64,000 bases of DNA from Achatina immaculata (GCA_009760885.1 CM019709.1:32081906-32145905); one strand, 5' to 3'; positions 1 through 9,967 are shown, counted from the first letter of the stretch. The notes: generated from the sequence alone by a model not told the origin. Made by a program: numbers and translations.

Positions 1-15
1 ATATCTGTTAACAAG

Positions 16-87
16 GCGTCGGTGGTGTAAAGGTTAGCATGGTTGCCTTCCAAGCAGTCGATCCGGGTTCGATTCCCGGCTGACGCA
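16..87 (+). tRNA. tRNA-Gly (anticodon TCC)
   Basis: A 72-nt cloverleaf. The acceptor arms GCGTCGG and CTGACGC pair along all seven positions with one G-T pair, followed by discriminator A. The anticodon loop reads CTTCCAA, giving anticodon TCC. The T arm carries GGGTTCGATTCCC, which is an intact B box, and the A box region is GGTGTAAAGGTTAGCATGG. No intron is present and CCA is not encoded, as expected for a eukaryotic nuclear tRNA gene. A T run follows directly. It looks like a functional gene and not a SINE head, because the stems are intact and no SINE body follows. Confidence 0.95.
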
Positions 88-96
88 TTTTTTTTT
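88..96 (+). terminator. RNA polymerase III terminator of the tRNA-Gly gene
   Basis: Nine consecutive T residues start immediately after the discriminator base. This is the standard Pol III stop signal. Confidence 0.85.
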
Positions 97-370
97 AACA
101 TTTTTAAAAACTATTATTTTATGTCCAACATTTCACTTTAAACAAAAAATGACACCGTTTTACTTATTTTGAGTGAGATAACTGCAGTGCAAGCTATTTA
201 TACTAAGATCTCACATCCACTGAGCAGTCAGACGAAGGTAGGAACAGCTGACGATATTTTGCGCACCTTTGAGAGCACATTGCGTTATCGATTCGATAGT
301 AAATATCATCTGTTCTATAAAAATAAAGGACTTCATGGCGTTACGATATTACATACTCGCATGTAATGTT

Positions 371-526
371 GGTCCACAGCCTACATGTACTATAGTTGAA
401 AAAGTGACTCTTAGGTGTAACTGCCCTAGTGCCTAAATGGCATTGATAAGGCTATCTTCATGGCCTCAGAGAATAATTATGTAACGAAGAGCAAAACTAT
501 TTTATCATTCACCCCCTCCCCCTCAC
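371..526. repeat. R5 repeat, copy 1
   Basis: A stretch of about 155 bp that recurs at 1129-1306 with only scattered differences and one short insertion (CAGGTTGGGAAG). Both copies start at GGTCCACAGCCTACATGTACT and end at a pyrimidine-rich run after GAAGAGCAAAACTATTT. No tRNA promoter boxes or coding sequence were seen, so its class is unknown. It abuts the 5' end of the R2 copy that follows. The 275 bp between the tRNA terminator and this repeat hold nothing I recognise. Confidence 0.7.
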
Positions 527-1066
527 AATAATATGCCTAAACCTGCTTAACCCAGGGGTGAAGCCTACTAGTGGTGAGGATTCGTCCCCCTAGACAAACG
601 CTCTGTCCTGGTCACAACTAGGAAGGGTAGCGGCCACGACCACAAAACGCTGAAGTCGGAGATACTGGACCAGGGCAGTCTAGATAGGCAACCACCTCTC
701 ACCCGACGGGGATATATGCGTATCCTAATCACGCTGGGGTTTTCCGGTGAGAAAGTCCAAGGCTGGACTAGATGGGCAACCACCTCTCACCCAGCGGGGA
801 TACACAGGCATCCCAAAACACGTCGAGGTTTTCCGGTGAGAAAGTCCAACTCTAGATTAAACTGGTGCAACGAAAACCACGGTGTCACGCAATCCCGCTT
901 CTGAGACCCACCATGAATACAGGCTCAAGCCCCGCGATGCTCTGAACCTCTTGTGGTCCTCTCGAGGATCTCTTGTGGCCCTCTCAGGGACCACAGGACC
1001 AATCAAGAATCACAGGAGTAAATTCAGTAGTATCACGGGGCGATCTTAGTGGTAGAAGCGAACGAA
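527..1066 (+). repeat. R2 retroelement, copy a (5' truncated)
   Basis: The 3' part of the R2 family. It starts at ATATGCCTAAACC, carries two internal 86-bp modules (each with CACCTCTCACCC and GGTGAGAAAGTCCAA), and ends in GTAGAAGCGAACGAAGAAGAAG. The GAA tail joins directly to an R4 LINE fragment. Compared with the longest copy (about 46236-47450), more than half of the 5' side is missing. A truncated 5' end with a constant 3' tail is the usual result of target-primed reverse transcription. No intact ORF is present. Confidence 0.75.
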
Positions 1067-1128
1067 GAAGAAGTTCTTGTAGTATGGATATATTTGTTCT
1101 TTTTTTTTGTGTGTCCATGATATTTCTT

Positions 1129-1306
1129 GGTCCACAGCCTACATGTACTGTAGCTGAGAAAGTGGCTCTTAGGTGTAACCAGGTTGGGAAGAACTGCCCT
1201 AGTGCCTAAATGGCATTGACAAGGCTATCTTCATGGCCTCAGAGAATAATTATGTAACGAAGAGCAAAACTATTTCACCATTCACCCCCCCCCCCTTTTC
1301 ATCATA
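1129..1306. repeat. R5 repeat, copy 2, inserted in R4
   Basis: Second copy of the 371-526 repeat, sharing its start, middle and end. It interrupts the R4 sequence between the words CATGATATTT and TAGCATTTA, which are nearly adjacent in the intact R4 at 45.06 kb. It therefore behaves as a mobile unit of about 175 bp. Confidence 0.65.
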
Positions 1307-1435
1307 GCATTTACATTCAAAGGCATTTATGTTTCTCAGCTGTTTTATTAAGTGTCCAGGTCTCATAGGCATATGCTGAGATGGGAAAGATGCATGCTCT
1401 TAAAAATCTTATTTTTGTAGTTCTGTCTATTCCTC

Positions 1436-1577
1436 CTGTTAATTATGTTTGTTACATGAACAGCATATTTGTAGAATGTCTGGAATAGAGTGAAAGATGT
1501 ATGATAAATGACAGAATGTCAGAGGGGCCTGTCCAATTCTTAACGCGTTTGAAATAAAGATCAATCAATCAATCAAT
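1436..1577 (+). mobile_element. R10, 3' end of a retroelement with (ATCA)n tail
   Basis: About 140 bp ending in AATAAAGATCAATCAATCAATC, placed inside the R4 fragment. Its end (CCCAATTCTTAAC, then an A-rich stretch and a 4-bp microsatellite) resembles the end of the 47455-47760 segment. It has the form of a short 3' fragment of a non-LTR retrotransposon or SINE. Confidence 0.5.
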
Positions 1578-1640
1578 CTCCGCAGCTTCTTTAGTTGTCC
1601 TACTTTTTTGAAGAGCGACAGATGTCCTCCTTTCTTTTTT

Positions 1641-2460
1641 TTTTTCTTGGACAAGCGATAGCGACGTAAGACCTGTTAGAATGAGCAGACAAGAGGAGGC
1701 CTAAAGTAGCAAGGTGCCCAGCATAAAGAAAAAAAACTGTTAATATGAACATCATTTTAAAAATTAGTAGTAAATTTGCTTAATGTGAAAAACTGATAGT
1801 GACGTATCAGCTGTGATTGGTCTGTGCGGTACCAAGTCATAAACATTGTAAGAACAGAGATCACGGTTAGGAATCTAGTCACATATGAACGGGGCGGGGG
1901 GGGGGGGGGGCGCGGTAGGGCGGCCTTCTGTCTAGCCTAGTAAATCTAGCCTAGTAAAAGCCTAAGTTGTGACTGATAGGCTGCTGACAAGCAAAATCAG
2001 AATTCTTGTCTACTTCTGCGGTTTGTGTGTATGTGTGTGCCCTTCCGCGCTGTTTTTAGCTTCGTTATCTGCATTCTCAGCTTTGTAAAAAGTTTTTTTT
2101 TTTTTTGGTTGTTTTTTTTTTTGGTTTGGGGGGGGGGTCGTTTTGAGCCTTCTTTTCATTCTTCTTTTTTCTTATCTTAAAAACTAGCGAAAAATGTTAA
2201 GACGGCTCTTTCTTTCTTTTAGAGTGAATATGTCCCGCTTCGTGTGTATTTAAATGTTATCTTTTGCTTATTATTACCATATATTCAGAGATACACCAAA
2301 GTTCTGCCATTAATTTTTTAAAACAAAAACAGAATTATACACTTTTTATTTGGTAGGGAAAAATTATAGTGTTTGGAAAACGAATTGTGTGTAACAGATA
2401 TTTACAAAGGAAAATTCATATACTTATTCGAATTCCGGATAAATGGGGAACAATTTTTAA
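1641..2460. other. No gene seen; G run and low-complexity tracts
   Basis: This stretch upstream of SNRPB holds no ORF or repeat I recognise. It includes a G-rich run at about 1891-1912 (GGGCGGGG followed by a long G run) that could form a G-quadruplex, and T/G homopolymers around 2090-2140. Confidence 0.5.
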
Positions 2461-2473
2461 CCAACTTCTTTAA

Positions 2474-2545
2474 TTTCCTTCCGGTGTATTTTGAACAAAC
2501 CGGAACTAGATGGCGTCGGTGGAGAAGCGCGATTAGGATACGTTC
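2474..2545 (+). promoter_or_regulatory. Putative housekeeping promoter of SNRPB
   Basis: The stretch has CTTCCGG and ACCGGAA, both matching the ETS-factor core, and ATGGCGTC, which resembles a YY1-type element. These combinations are common near start sites of TATA-less housekeeping genes. They lie 60-130 bp upstream of the preferred first coding exon (ATG at 2602-2604). The assignment is inferred from motif and position; no transcript evidence is available. Confidence 0.4.
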
Positions 2546-2601
2546 AGAATTTGGAAGGAATAATAAGGCTTTTTTGAATCGGCAGACATCGACCTTGCAA
2601 C

Positions 2602-2604
2602 ATG
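2602..2604 (+). CDS. SNRPB: SNRPB coding exon 1 (initiator ATG only)
   Basis: Only the start codon is coding here: ATG followed directly by a GTAAAA donor. Exon 2 begins TCTGCAGGG, so the protein starts M-S-A-G-K, matching the M-x-x-G-K-S-S-K start of the family. This site is preferred over 2923-2925 because ETS-like and YY1-like motifs lie just upstream. A cDNA 5' end would decide. Confidence 0.55.
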
Positions 2605-2922
2605 GTAAAATTAATTATACCTTTACTTATAAATTGTCATTAGCTTATTTTTTGTGTGCGGATTGTTGATTTTCATAATTTGTTGTGAAAATATGAAAGA
2701 TGAAGTCTCAGCTAACAACGAAATAAAAAGTTGACGTTTCTGAATTATCTTCTGGGTTGGTTCGATAGAGCTGATGGATCATGTGTGATCATATAGTTGC
2801 CTTACTGTAGCAGAGAGTATTCACGGCAGTGATTACTGCATACGTTTTTTTTTTCCATTCAACCGGGCAATGTAAAGCTCGGCAGTGGAGCACAGTGTAG
2901 GAAACAAAGACAACAAATCCAG

Positions 2923-2925
2923 ATG
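2923..2925 (+). CDS. SNRPB: Alternative SNRPB first coding exon (ATG + GTGAGC donor)
   Basis: A second ATG followed at once by a strong donor, GTGAGC, in CAACAAATCCAGATG. Splicing to 3962 would give the same protein. It could be the true first exon, an alternative first exon or chance. Confidence 0.35.
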
Positions 2926-3034
2926 GTGAGCTTTTCAAACGTTGTTACGACTAAGGCCATTACTGGTGAGGAAGAACCTGGTTGGTTGGTCAGACAAGTG
3001 TTGTAAAATGATGTAGCGTGTTTGCTTTTAAATC

Positions 3035-3916
3035 GGAGATTCTTAACCTTTTTGAAAATAGGTCCACTCTCAATACTCTCATGACCCCCATACCCCCATG
3101 TATGTCATACTGTCGAAATATAACCAGGTCTACAAGTAGGTACCAGCACGACTTTAAAAGATGCCGGTAATATGATTTTATTTTACATATGGATAGTTAA
3201 AAGAAAAACTGAGAGAAAATTGTTACCTGATTTTTTTGTTTGTTTAAAATGGTTTAGAGATTGAGTCATGAATCTCCATCAATTGGTTCCCATACCCCCC
3301 CCCCCCCCCAACTAGGTAGGGCCTCTGAAAGGGATTTTGTAAGCCAGAGTAAAACAGTCATTCTTCTACTTCTACCCCTTATTCCCCCCATCCCCCTGCT
3401 TATCCTAATGATTAGTGGTTTTGTTTTCATCCACCATAAAAAAAAGTAGGGACTCTCTCTTAAAGGGGGATAAATTGTTCTAGACCCCAGAGCAAATCAC
3501 AGATCTGGGTGGACCACCCCCCACCCCCTTTCATTGGGCCTGTCCTCAGGGGTTATTAATGTGGTTTCTCCCCCCCCCCCCAATCTCCAAGTTTAAAGTT
3601 CGTTCAGCTTTAAAGCCCTGTAGAAATAGATATCCTCTCTGTTCATCACTTCTGTTATAAGCCCTGTAGAAATAGATATCCTCTCTGTTCATCACTTCTG
3701 TTATAAGCCCTGTAGAAATAGATATCCTCTCTGTTCATCACTTCTGTTATAAGCCCTGTAGAAATAGATATCCTCTCTGTTCATCACTTCTGTTATAAGC
3801 CCTGTAGGAATAGATATCCTCTCCCAGTGTGTCCAGGTCACCACAGTCTGATGGTTCTCACAATGGCAGTTGAGTCAAGATTAGAATCGTGTGTGGATCC
3901 CAATTTAAGAATCTCT
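3035..3916. mobile_element. hAT-like non-autonomous element (probable)
   Basis: The ends carry an exact 10-bp inverted repeat, AGATTCTTAA and TTAAGAATCT, and continue with related GGTCCAC and GGATCCAC on the inverted strand. The left end followed by ATGACCCCC is typical of hAT termini. I could not find a clear 8-bp target duplication. It lies in SNRPB intron 1 and contains the 46-bp minisatellite. Confidence 0.4.
3612..3824. repeat. 46-bp minisatellite, about 4.5 units
   Basis: Units starting GCCCTGTAGAAATAGATATC recur at 3615, 3661, 3707, 3753 and 3799, spaced exactly 46 bp. The first four are identical and the last is partial with one change (TAGGAAT). The array lies in SNRPB intron 1. Confidence 0.95.
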
Positions 3917-3961
3917 GTTATAAATGAAGAATTTATTTCTGCATAATATTGTTTGTTGCAG

Positions 3962-4225
3962 TCTGCAGGGAAAAGCTCTAAAATGCTGCAGCACATCAAC
4001 TACAGGATGCGCTGTCAGCTGCAGGATGGAAGAATATTCATAGGAACCTTCAAGGCCTTCGACAGGCATATGAATTTGATCCTAGGCGACTGTGACGAGT
4101 TCAGGAAGATAAAGCCAAAGAACGTCAAGTCCACAGAGAGAGAGGAAAAGAGAGTCCTCGGCTTGGTGCTTCTTCGTGGAGAGCATCTGGTCTCGATGAC
4201 TGTGGAGGGACCACCAGCTGCCGAG
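3962..4225 (+). CDS. SNRPB: SNRPB exon 2, Sm domain
   Basis: 88 codons, phase 0 at both ends, flanked by TTGTTGCAG and GTATTG. It encodes residues 2-89, starting [20 protein letters not shown] and ending [11 protein letters not shown]. It contains all five strands of the Sm fold, including both Sm motifs. Open reading continues into the intron for 31 codons before a stop; those residues have no family match and are read as intronic. Confidence 0.95.
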
Positions 4226-4667
4226 GTATTGTGTTATTTTAGCATCTTCTTCTTCATTCACTTCTGCTGCAGAGATCGCCCCTTGATCCTGCAGAGTTTA
4301 CTCCTGTGGTTCTCGCGATAGTCTCATTTGGGATGGAGGCTTTAGAGCATCATGGGGTTTGGGCCTATATTCTCGGTGGGTCACAGAAGCAGCATTGTGT
4401 GACACTGCTGTTTTCGATGCACATTTTAGCTTCATTTTCTTTTTCATTATACACATTTACATTTTCAGTTATCTGAAGAAATTGTACTTTTTTTTTCCTG
4501 TACTTTATATATATATAGAATCCTAGAGCTTATCTTCTTGGGTGGTTTCCTTGTTTTATAGTTGGTGCAGTTTTAGAGGATGTTTTACATAGAATGAGGT
4601 GTTTGGGCACAGCTGTTTTAGTGATTTCAGAAATTGACGTGTTATTTTATGTGCTTCAGTAAATATG

Positions 4668-4925
4668 GCTGCCTGGTTGGTTCAGTGGTTAGGTACATGG
4701 TCTACTAATCTGGTGGTACTGGGTTCAAGTTTGTTTGTTTTTTCGTACCACCACATTAAAAAAAAGGCCCCCAGGATCCACCCAGCCTCAAAAAATGAGC
4801 ACCAGAGAAATCTGGAAGGTAAATGTAGCCAGGCATGATACTGACCACATCACACTTTCATGTGCCAAAGGTCTTGGAAATACAGGCCTAACACCATATC
4901 CCCAGTATGCCTTAATCTCAGCAGG
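4668..4925 (+). mobile_element. SINE-A (tRNA-derived), near full length
   Basis: The head is tRNA-like: an A-box region TGGTTCAGTGGTTAGG and a B box GGGTTCAAGT. The body includes AGCCAGGCATGATACTGACC, then ACCACATCACAC, and ends in GCCTAACACCATATCCCC. The same head and body occur inverted at 35560-35850. It lies in SNRPB intron 2. Confidence 0.7.
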
Positions 4926-4959
4926 TGGCACTGGAGCACTGTTTTGCACGTTTTAATAT

Positions 4960-6404
4960 CTGAAATTATATCAAATATGAGAATGAGTCGGATGAAAACC
5001 TTAAAATTGTGATGAAGTTCTACACAATCTCATCATCATGTAAGTTGATAGCATCGTTGTTAATGAAGAAGGAGTGTCTCATAGGTGGGTTCATGGTGCC
5101 AGCCAGCTACATGATGCCAGTAGCAGTATAAAGATGTCCTCTAGAGACAGAAATGTCATCCAATTTTTTTGTTTTTTTTTTGAGGAGTGAAGGTGGGAGA
5201 CATTGAAATTTATCTGTGAATGAAGGTTCGGTATGGGCTCGCACTTTGAGTGTTTTCCCACATCTGCCACATTCGGCCAACCTTGTCCTGAGTGATTACA
5301 TCTTTGGTTCACCTAGAGAAGATAGGCGCGAGAAAACTTTCAGGTTGAAAGAAGCTGTGAAGTAGGTGGTGCATGAGTGGGTTCGCTTTCGACCAAGAGA
5401 TTTATTTGTATACATGGATTCATGCACTTTGTAAGCATAGGAGGAGTTTTCAGTGAACAAAATGGAGATTAGATAAATGAAGTAGTTCTGTGACATTTGT
5501 TCTTCAGTAAATAATGGGGGGGGGGGGGAATAAGGTTTTCATTTGAATTGCCCTCATACTCAAATGTCATCAACCTCCAAGCACATTTAAATGCGCTGAA
5601 TATGTTGTTTTTGAACCTTTCTTAAAGTATCTGATGTTATTCCTAAACACTGATGTGATTTCCTTGATAGTCATGGGCTGATAGTTTTGTAATGATCTGT
5701 CTGTCTCTGCACACGTGAGAGCAGTCTCAGTGCATTCACGTTTGTTAATTTCGAGTCCTTGTCGGCACACAAATGATTTTAAAGCCGCATCCGATGGATT
5801 CACATTTTGAGACGGGCTATATATATTCCATAGTGTTGTCCAGTATACCTTTAATAAACGTACTTCACCCTGATGGCAGGTTTTCACCATTTTCAGAGTT
5901 ATGTTCAGGATTGCAAGTGTCATGTTAACATTTTGTTGACATGCTGGATATATTTTTTTCCATCTTTATCATATGAAATATATGCACAGAGACATTTCAC
6001 TGAGACTTGTCCTGGGATGATCATCACAAGTGGATAAGGAATACAGGACATGTCCTAAACTTGAGAAAGCAAATTTTTAATTTACAAATTTAGGAAGCAG
6101 TACTAAGACATTTTTCTTAGCCAGTGAACAAACCATGTTCAGTTAACTTGATACCTAAGCAGAATCAACACACATAATCTAAATTGCAGGAGATAATGTG
6201 ATAGTGAATGCAAAAACAGTTGAATGGTTCCATCCAACTTGTTCAGAACTGAACTGCTTCCACAATACCTTGTAGTTCAGAGCAGCTTATCCTACTCATA
6301 CATGAACATCTTTGGTCTTTGAGAGTCATTATGCCAAACCTGCTCCAGTAAGTTTTCATACTCCAGAGTGAACTCTTCAGAATTGCTTCAGACTTTGACG
6401 ACTC
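4960..6404. other. SNRPB intron 2 sequence with unrecognised - strand ORFs
   Basis: No host exon is seen. The - strand holds a 117-codon open frame (5923 to 5570) and shorter frames at 5091-5312 and 5296-5496. Their translations match nothing I know, and they lack a clear start context or splice arrangement. They may be a decayed transposon or chance. A G run lies at 5516-5528. Confidence 0.35.
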
Positions 6405-7024
6405 TTCTTCTTCCTGTGCACAATGGTGATGATGTGTGGTACCCCGATTTTTGCGATGTACCTTTTGGCTGGGTAATTCCGATTTTAACACCTTTCTATT
6501 CTAGGGCAGACTTTGGTCTTGCTCGGATTGCCATGAAGACAGTGGTGTAGGCTGGCCTGCCTAAACTTTGTTTTTCAGCCTCTGGTGGCTGTACTTAAGT
6601 CTCTTCTCCATGACAGATCCAGCATGCAACACTGGCTGGCCAGACGGCTTTGAGACAGTTCCACAGAGACACTCCGTCTTTGGGATGAGGAATATGATAA
6701 ATGCCTCAACGATATCCATTCCCTGCCACCTATAGTCTGCTGGCTCTGTTTACATCATTCTGATAGCCATTGTTGTAAAGACCCATAGGCTTGTCACGTC
6801 CTGGATTCATTGGTTTCACATCAGATTTCCCTCATCCCTGCTGGTGTTATCCATGTCCCCATCTGTCCATCAACCTGCCAATACATTTTACAAAAATAAC
6901 AATTGCTACAGGTTTCTGGGCTACAGAAGTAGGCCAGAGTTTTTAAGCAATCAGATCTATGTTCCCTGTCTCACAAAGACTATGTTAAGATAAGTGTGTT
7001 CTTAACACAGTTGTTCCCAGGGGA
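6405..7024 (-). repeat. R1 repeat, copy A
   Basis: About 620 bp, matching 20665-21255 and 51748-52391 almost throughout and the start of 24878-25133. Read on the - strand, it opens near CCTGGGAACAACTGTGTTAAG and ends in GAAGAAGAAG, so it looks like a retroposed unit with a GAA tail. No tRNA boxes or convincing ORF are present. Confidence 0.75.
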
Positions 7025-7256
7025 TTTGGCAACTCTATTTTTCTGCGTTTTTAACTTGGACTCTACCCAGAATTGTTTCTGATTTCACAGTCTGATGGGA
7101 TTAGTTGATCAAGAGCTTTTTCTTGTAGCCTGAGGGGACATCAGTCATTTCTAAGCATACTTTTACTCATAGAATTTGGAAGATTATTATTAGAATTTGA
7201 TGTATGAGAATATCATTTGGCACATAGTGATAGAGCTTTTGAATATGTGTCTACAG

Positions 7257-7446
7257 GGCTCTGCTAGAGTTCCCTTATCAGGCTCAAGTCAAGGGACTGG
7301 AATAGGTAGGGCAGCAGGTCGTGGGGTAAGTGGCACAGCAGCTGTGGGAGCAGCACCTGGTTTGCAAGGACCAGCTCGTGGAGTTGGTGCCCCCTCACCA
7401 CAGATGATGACTCCACAGCCCAGAATGGCAGCTCCACCACCAGTTG
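7257..7446 (+). CDS. SNRPB: SNRPB exon 3, Gly/Arg/Pro-rich tail
   Basis: 190 nt, phase 0 to 1, flanked by CTACAG and GTATGT. It encodes GSARVPLSG, then [12 protein letters not shown], then [13 protein letters not shown] and [19 protein letters not shown] and GIGRAAGRG are hallmark words of the SmB/N family. The tail binds partners and carries the methylated arginines in known homologues. Confidence 0.93.
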
Positions 7447-7931
7447 GTATGTATGCTTCCATTTACACTTTTGTTTTATTCTTAGAAAAATGTTGCCATG
7501 ATAAACTTTTATGTTTAGTTATAGTATCTTTAAAAAAAATGCAAATGAGGCTTATCTATTCCAAAATAAACAGACTTTCCAAGTGGGACAGAGGCAAGGA
7601 TGATTGTTGTCTTTCTGTATCCCATATGATAGTCTAGAATGTTTAATCTTCCATGAAAGATATGTTCTCTCTGGAAACTACTCAGGGCATGGAACCTTAG
7701 GGGAAAAAAAGCATTGCTTTGGAAGCAAAGATTGTTCTAGTGTAATGTTACAAGGGCCACTGACCAAGAGCTGGCCTGTCCCTGTTGTATCTCTCCATTG
7801 ATGTTTGTAGTAAACAGGTCCAACCTGGTTAATAGGATGGAGCTTTTTTTTTTTTTTTTTTAAAGGGACTATGTTCAATATATATAAAAATACTGGAAAG
7901 CCCAATTTTATTTCTATATATTTTTCCACAG
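7447..7931. other. SNRPB intron 3, single-copy-looking sequence
   Basis: 485 bp between a GTATGT donor and a TTTTTCCACAG acceptor. It holds a T run at 7842-7862 and no repeat or ORF I recognise. Confidence 0.7.
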
Positions 7932-8027
7932 CTGGGCGTGGTGGTCCAGTAGTGATGAGTGGTCAAGTTCCTGTCAGACCTCAGGGACTACCACCAAGAG
8001 TACCTGCACCCATGCCAGTTATCAGAG
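7932..8027 (+). CDS. SNRPB: SNRPB exon 4, Gly/Pro-rich tail
   Basis: 96 nt, phase 1 to 1, flanked by TTCCACAG and GTGAGT. With the split codon it reads AGRGGPVVMSGQVPVRPQG, then LPPRVPAPMPVIRG. The composition fits the SmB tail. Confidence 0.9.
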
Positions 8028-8069
8028 GTGAGTCTGGTTCAGAGGTGGGGTGAAGAACTCACTCTCTAA

Positions 8070-8632
8070 CAGCATGCATCTTAAAAACCTCTCAGTCATC
8101 CAGCTCCTGCTCATCTCACAACGGCGTGCATCTCAAATAGCCTCTCAGTCGTCCAGCTCCTGCTCATCTCACAACGGCGTGCATCTCAGATAGCGTCTGT
8201 AAGTCAAGTCCAGCTCCTGCTCATCTCGCAACGGCGTGCATCTCAAATAGCATCTGGTAGTCAAGTCCAGCTCCTAGCCATTTCGCAACGGCGTGCATCT
8301 CAAATAGCCTCTGGCAGTCAAGTCCAGCTCTGCCCATCTTGCACTGGCGTGCATCTCAAATAGCCTCTGGAAGTCAAGTCCAGCTCCTGCTTATCTCGCA
8401 CTGGCGTGCATCTCAGATAGCATCTGGTAGTCAAGTCCAGCTCCTGCCAATCTCACACCGGCGTGCATCTCAAATAGCCTCTGGAAGTCAAGTCCAGCTC
8501 CTGCTTATCTCGCAACAGTGTGCATCTCAAATAGCCTCTGGCAGTCAAGTCCAGCTCCTGCCCATCTCGCAACGGCATGCATCTCAAATAGCCTCTGGCA
8601 GTCAAGTCCAGCTCCTGGGCATCTCGTGGCAG
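8070..8632 (+). repeat. 57-bp minisatellite (about 10 units) at the 5' edge of R2 copy b
   Basis: The word GCATCTC recurs at 8351, 8408, 8465, 8522 and 8579, exactly 57 bp apart, with looser units upstream. Each unit reads GCGTGCATCTCAAATAGCC and later AGTCAAGTCCAGCTCCTG. One such unit is also found singly at about 46236-46290, the 5' start of R2 copy e, so the array looks like an expansion of R2's own 5' sequence. Confidence 0.9.
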
Positions 8633-9523
8633 AACTGTTTAAACTGACAGAAGGGGCAAAGGCGAATATCTGGAGCCAGGAAACCAGACACTTAGGGTAA
8701 AGACACGTATGGTAGCTCATCTGCCGCTGCTGGCGAGGATCTTAAGCTGCCGTGCGTGGAGCGGTGCTCCTCCCGGCCAATGAAGAAAGGTGGAAATGGG
8801 GCTGCCGCACGTCACCACTGTGGAAAAAGTGGTAGAAAGGATAATGCGAAGCAAGACAGTCAAATCACGGCACCTCTGGTCTTGATGTCGGCCATGTCCC
8901 AAACATGCCCAGACTGGGATAATATGCCCAAACGGGCTCAACCTAGGGGTGGAAGTCACTAGTGGCGAGGATTCATCCTGGACGAAAGCTCCATCCTGGT
9001 CACAACTAGGAAGGGTAGCGGCCAAGGCCACAAAATGCTGAAGTCAGAGACTCTGGACCAGGGCAGTCTAGATGGGCAACCACCTCACCCGGCTGGAATG
9101 TTTGTGTATCCTAATCATGCTGAGGTTTTCTGGTGAGAAAGTCCAACGCTGGACTGGATGGGCAACCACCTCTCACCTGGTGGTGATACACAGGTATTTC
9201 AAAACATGTCGATGTTTTCCGGTGAGAAAGTCCAACTCTGGCCTGGGTGGGGTACCACCTCTCACCAAGTGGGGATATATTGATATCCAAAACACGCCGA
9301 GGTCTTCCGGTGAGAAAGTCCAACTCTAAATTAAACTGGTGCAACGAAAACCACTGTGTCAAGCAATCCTGCTTCTGAGACCCACCAAGAATACAGTCTC
9401 AAGCCCTGAGATACTCTGAACCTCCTGTGGTCCTCTCGGGGATCTTGTGTGGTTTCACAAGCGTAAATTCAGTAGGATCACAGGACAGTCTTGGTGGTAG
9501 AAGCGAAGTGAAGAAGAAGAAGA
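8633..9523 (+). repeat. R2 retroelement, copy b (near full length)
   Basis: Continuous with the 57-bp array. It contains GCAGAACTGTTTAAACTGACAG, a middle region (CTGCTGGCGAGG, CTCCTCCCGGCCAATGAAG), three internal 86-bp modules between about 9070 and 9330, and a tail GTAGAAGCGAAGTGAAGAAGAAG. Short open frames on both strands are not conserved between copies. It lies in SNRPB intron 4. Confidence 0.75.
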
Positions 9524-9779
9524 GGTTAGTCTAATAGAAATATAATAACACAGCATGTATATGTCCCAGCTGGCCACTTCATCAAATAGTTCATTACAAG
9601 TCATTGCTAGATAAGGATGAGTTAGTAGATCTGAATGAATACTGTGGTTATATATATATATGAGCAGTGAAATATTGAATCGTACAAAGGTCATGCCGAA
9701 AATCATGAGCAAAAATTTTTTAAAAATCAGAAGTCCTAGATTGAGAAAATATAAATGTATCACCGTAACCTGCATCATT

Positions 9780-9957
9780 TGCATGTCATGTAGAGATCAC
9801 GTGACCATGCGGGTGAGAAACAAAACAGTAGGTGCTGAAGTTTCATTTCGTCAACGTGATGTTATCGAGTTCCTTGTTAAAGAGGAAACCCCCACTGCTG
9901 AAATTCACCAGAGACTTCGCTTGCTCATGGAGATGTGTGCTAGCAGTGTTAACATTT
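9780..9957 (+). pseudogene. Mariner-type transposase N-terminal fragment (second mariner family)
   Basis: Encodes RQRDVIEFLVKEETPTAEIHQRL, here noted by position about 9855-9930. This resembles the N-terminal helix-turn-helix of mariner transposases (pattern R-x-VIEFL-x-KE-x-x-TP-x-EIH-x-RL). It differs from the three mariner copies described elsewhere in this window. Only about 50 residues remain before the RTE-1 sequence begins. Confidence 0.5.
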
Positions 9958-9967
9958 AACTCTTTCC

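Larger units (their letters stand above)
1067..1640 (-). mobile_element. R4 LINE 3'-region fragment, split by two insertions
   Basis: Segments 1067-1128, 1307-1436 and 1577-1640 are colinear with the R4 LINE at 44735-45630, in the same orientation. The gaps are filled by R5 copy 2 and by an R10 insert with an ATCA tail. R4 encodes a reverse transcriptase C-terminal region elsewhere in the window; here only short decayed pieces remain. Confidence 0.65.

Noticed and set aside
5570..5923. 117-codon - strand frame in SNRPB intron 2
   Set aside because: Could be a decayed transposon protein, but I recognise no motif; left as unassigned sequence.
8339..8647. 102-codon frame with repeated W-R-A-S-Q-I-A-S-G-S-Q
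   Set aside because: Translation of the 57-bp minisatellite.
9111..9362. Short - and + strand frames inside R2 copies
   Set aside because: They change in length and sequence from copy to copy because of the variable module number; not conserved as coding.
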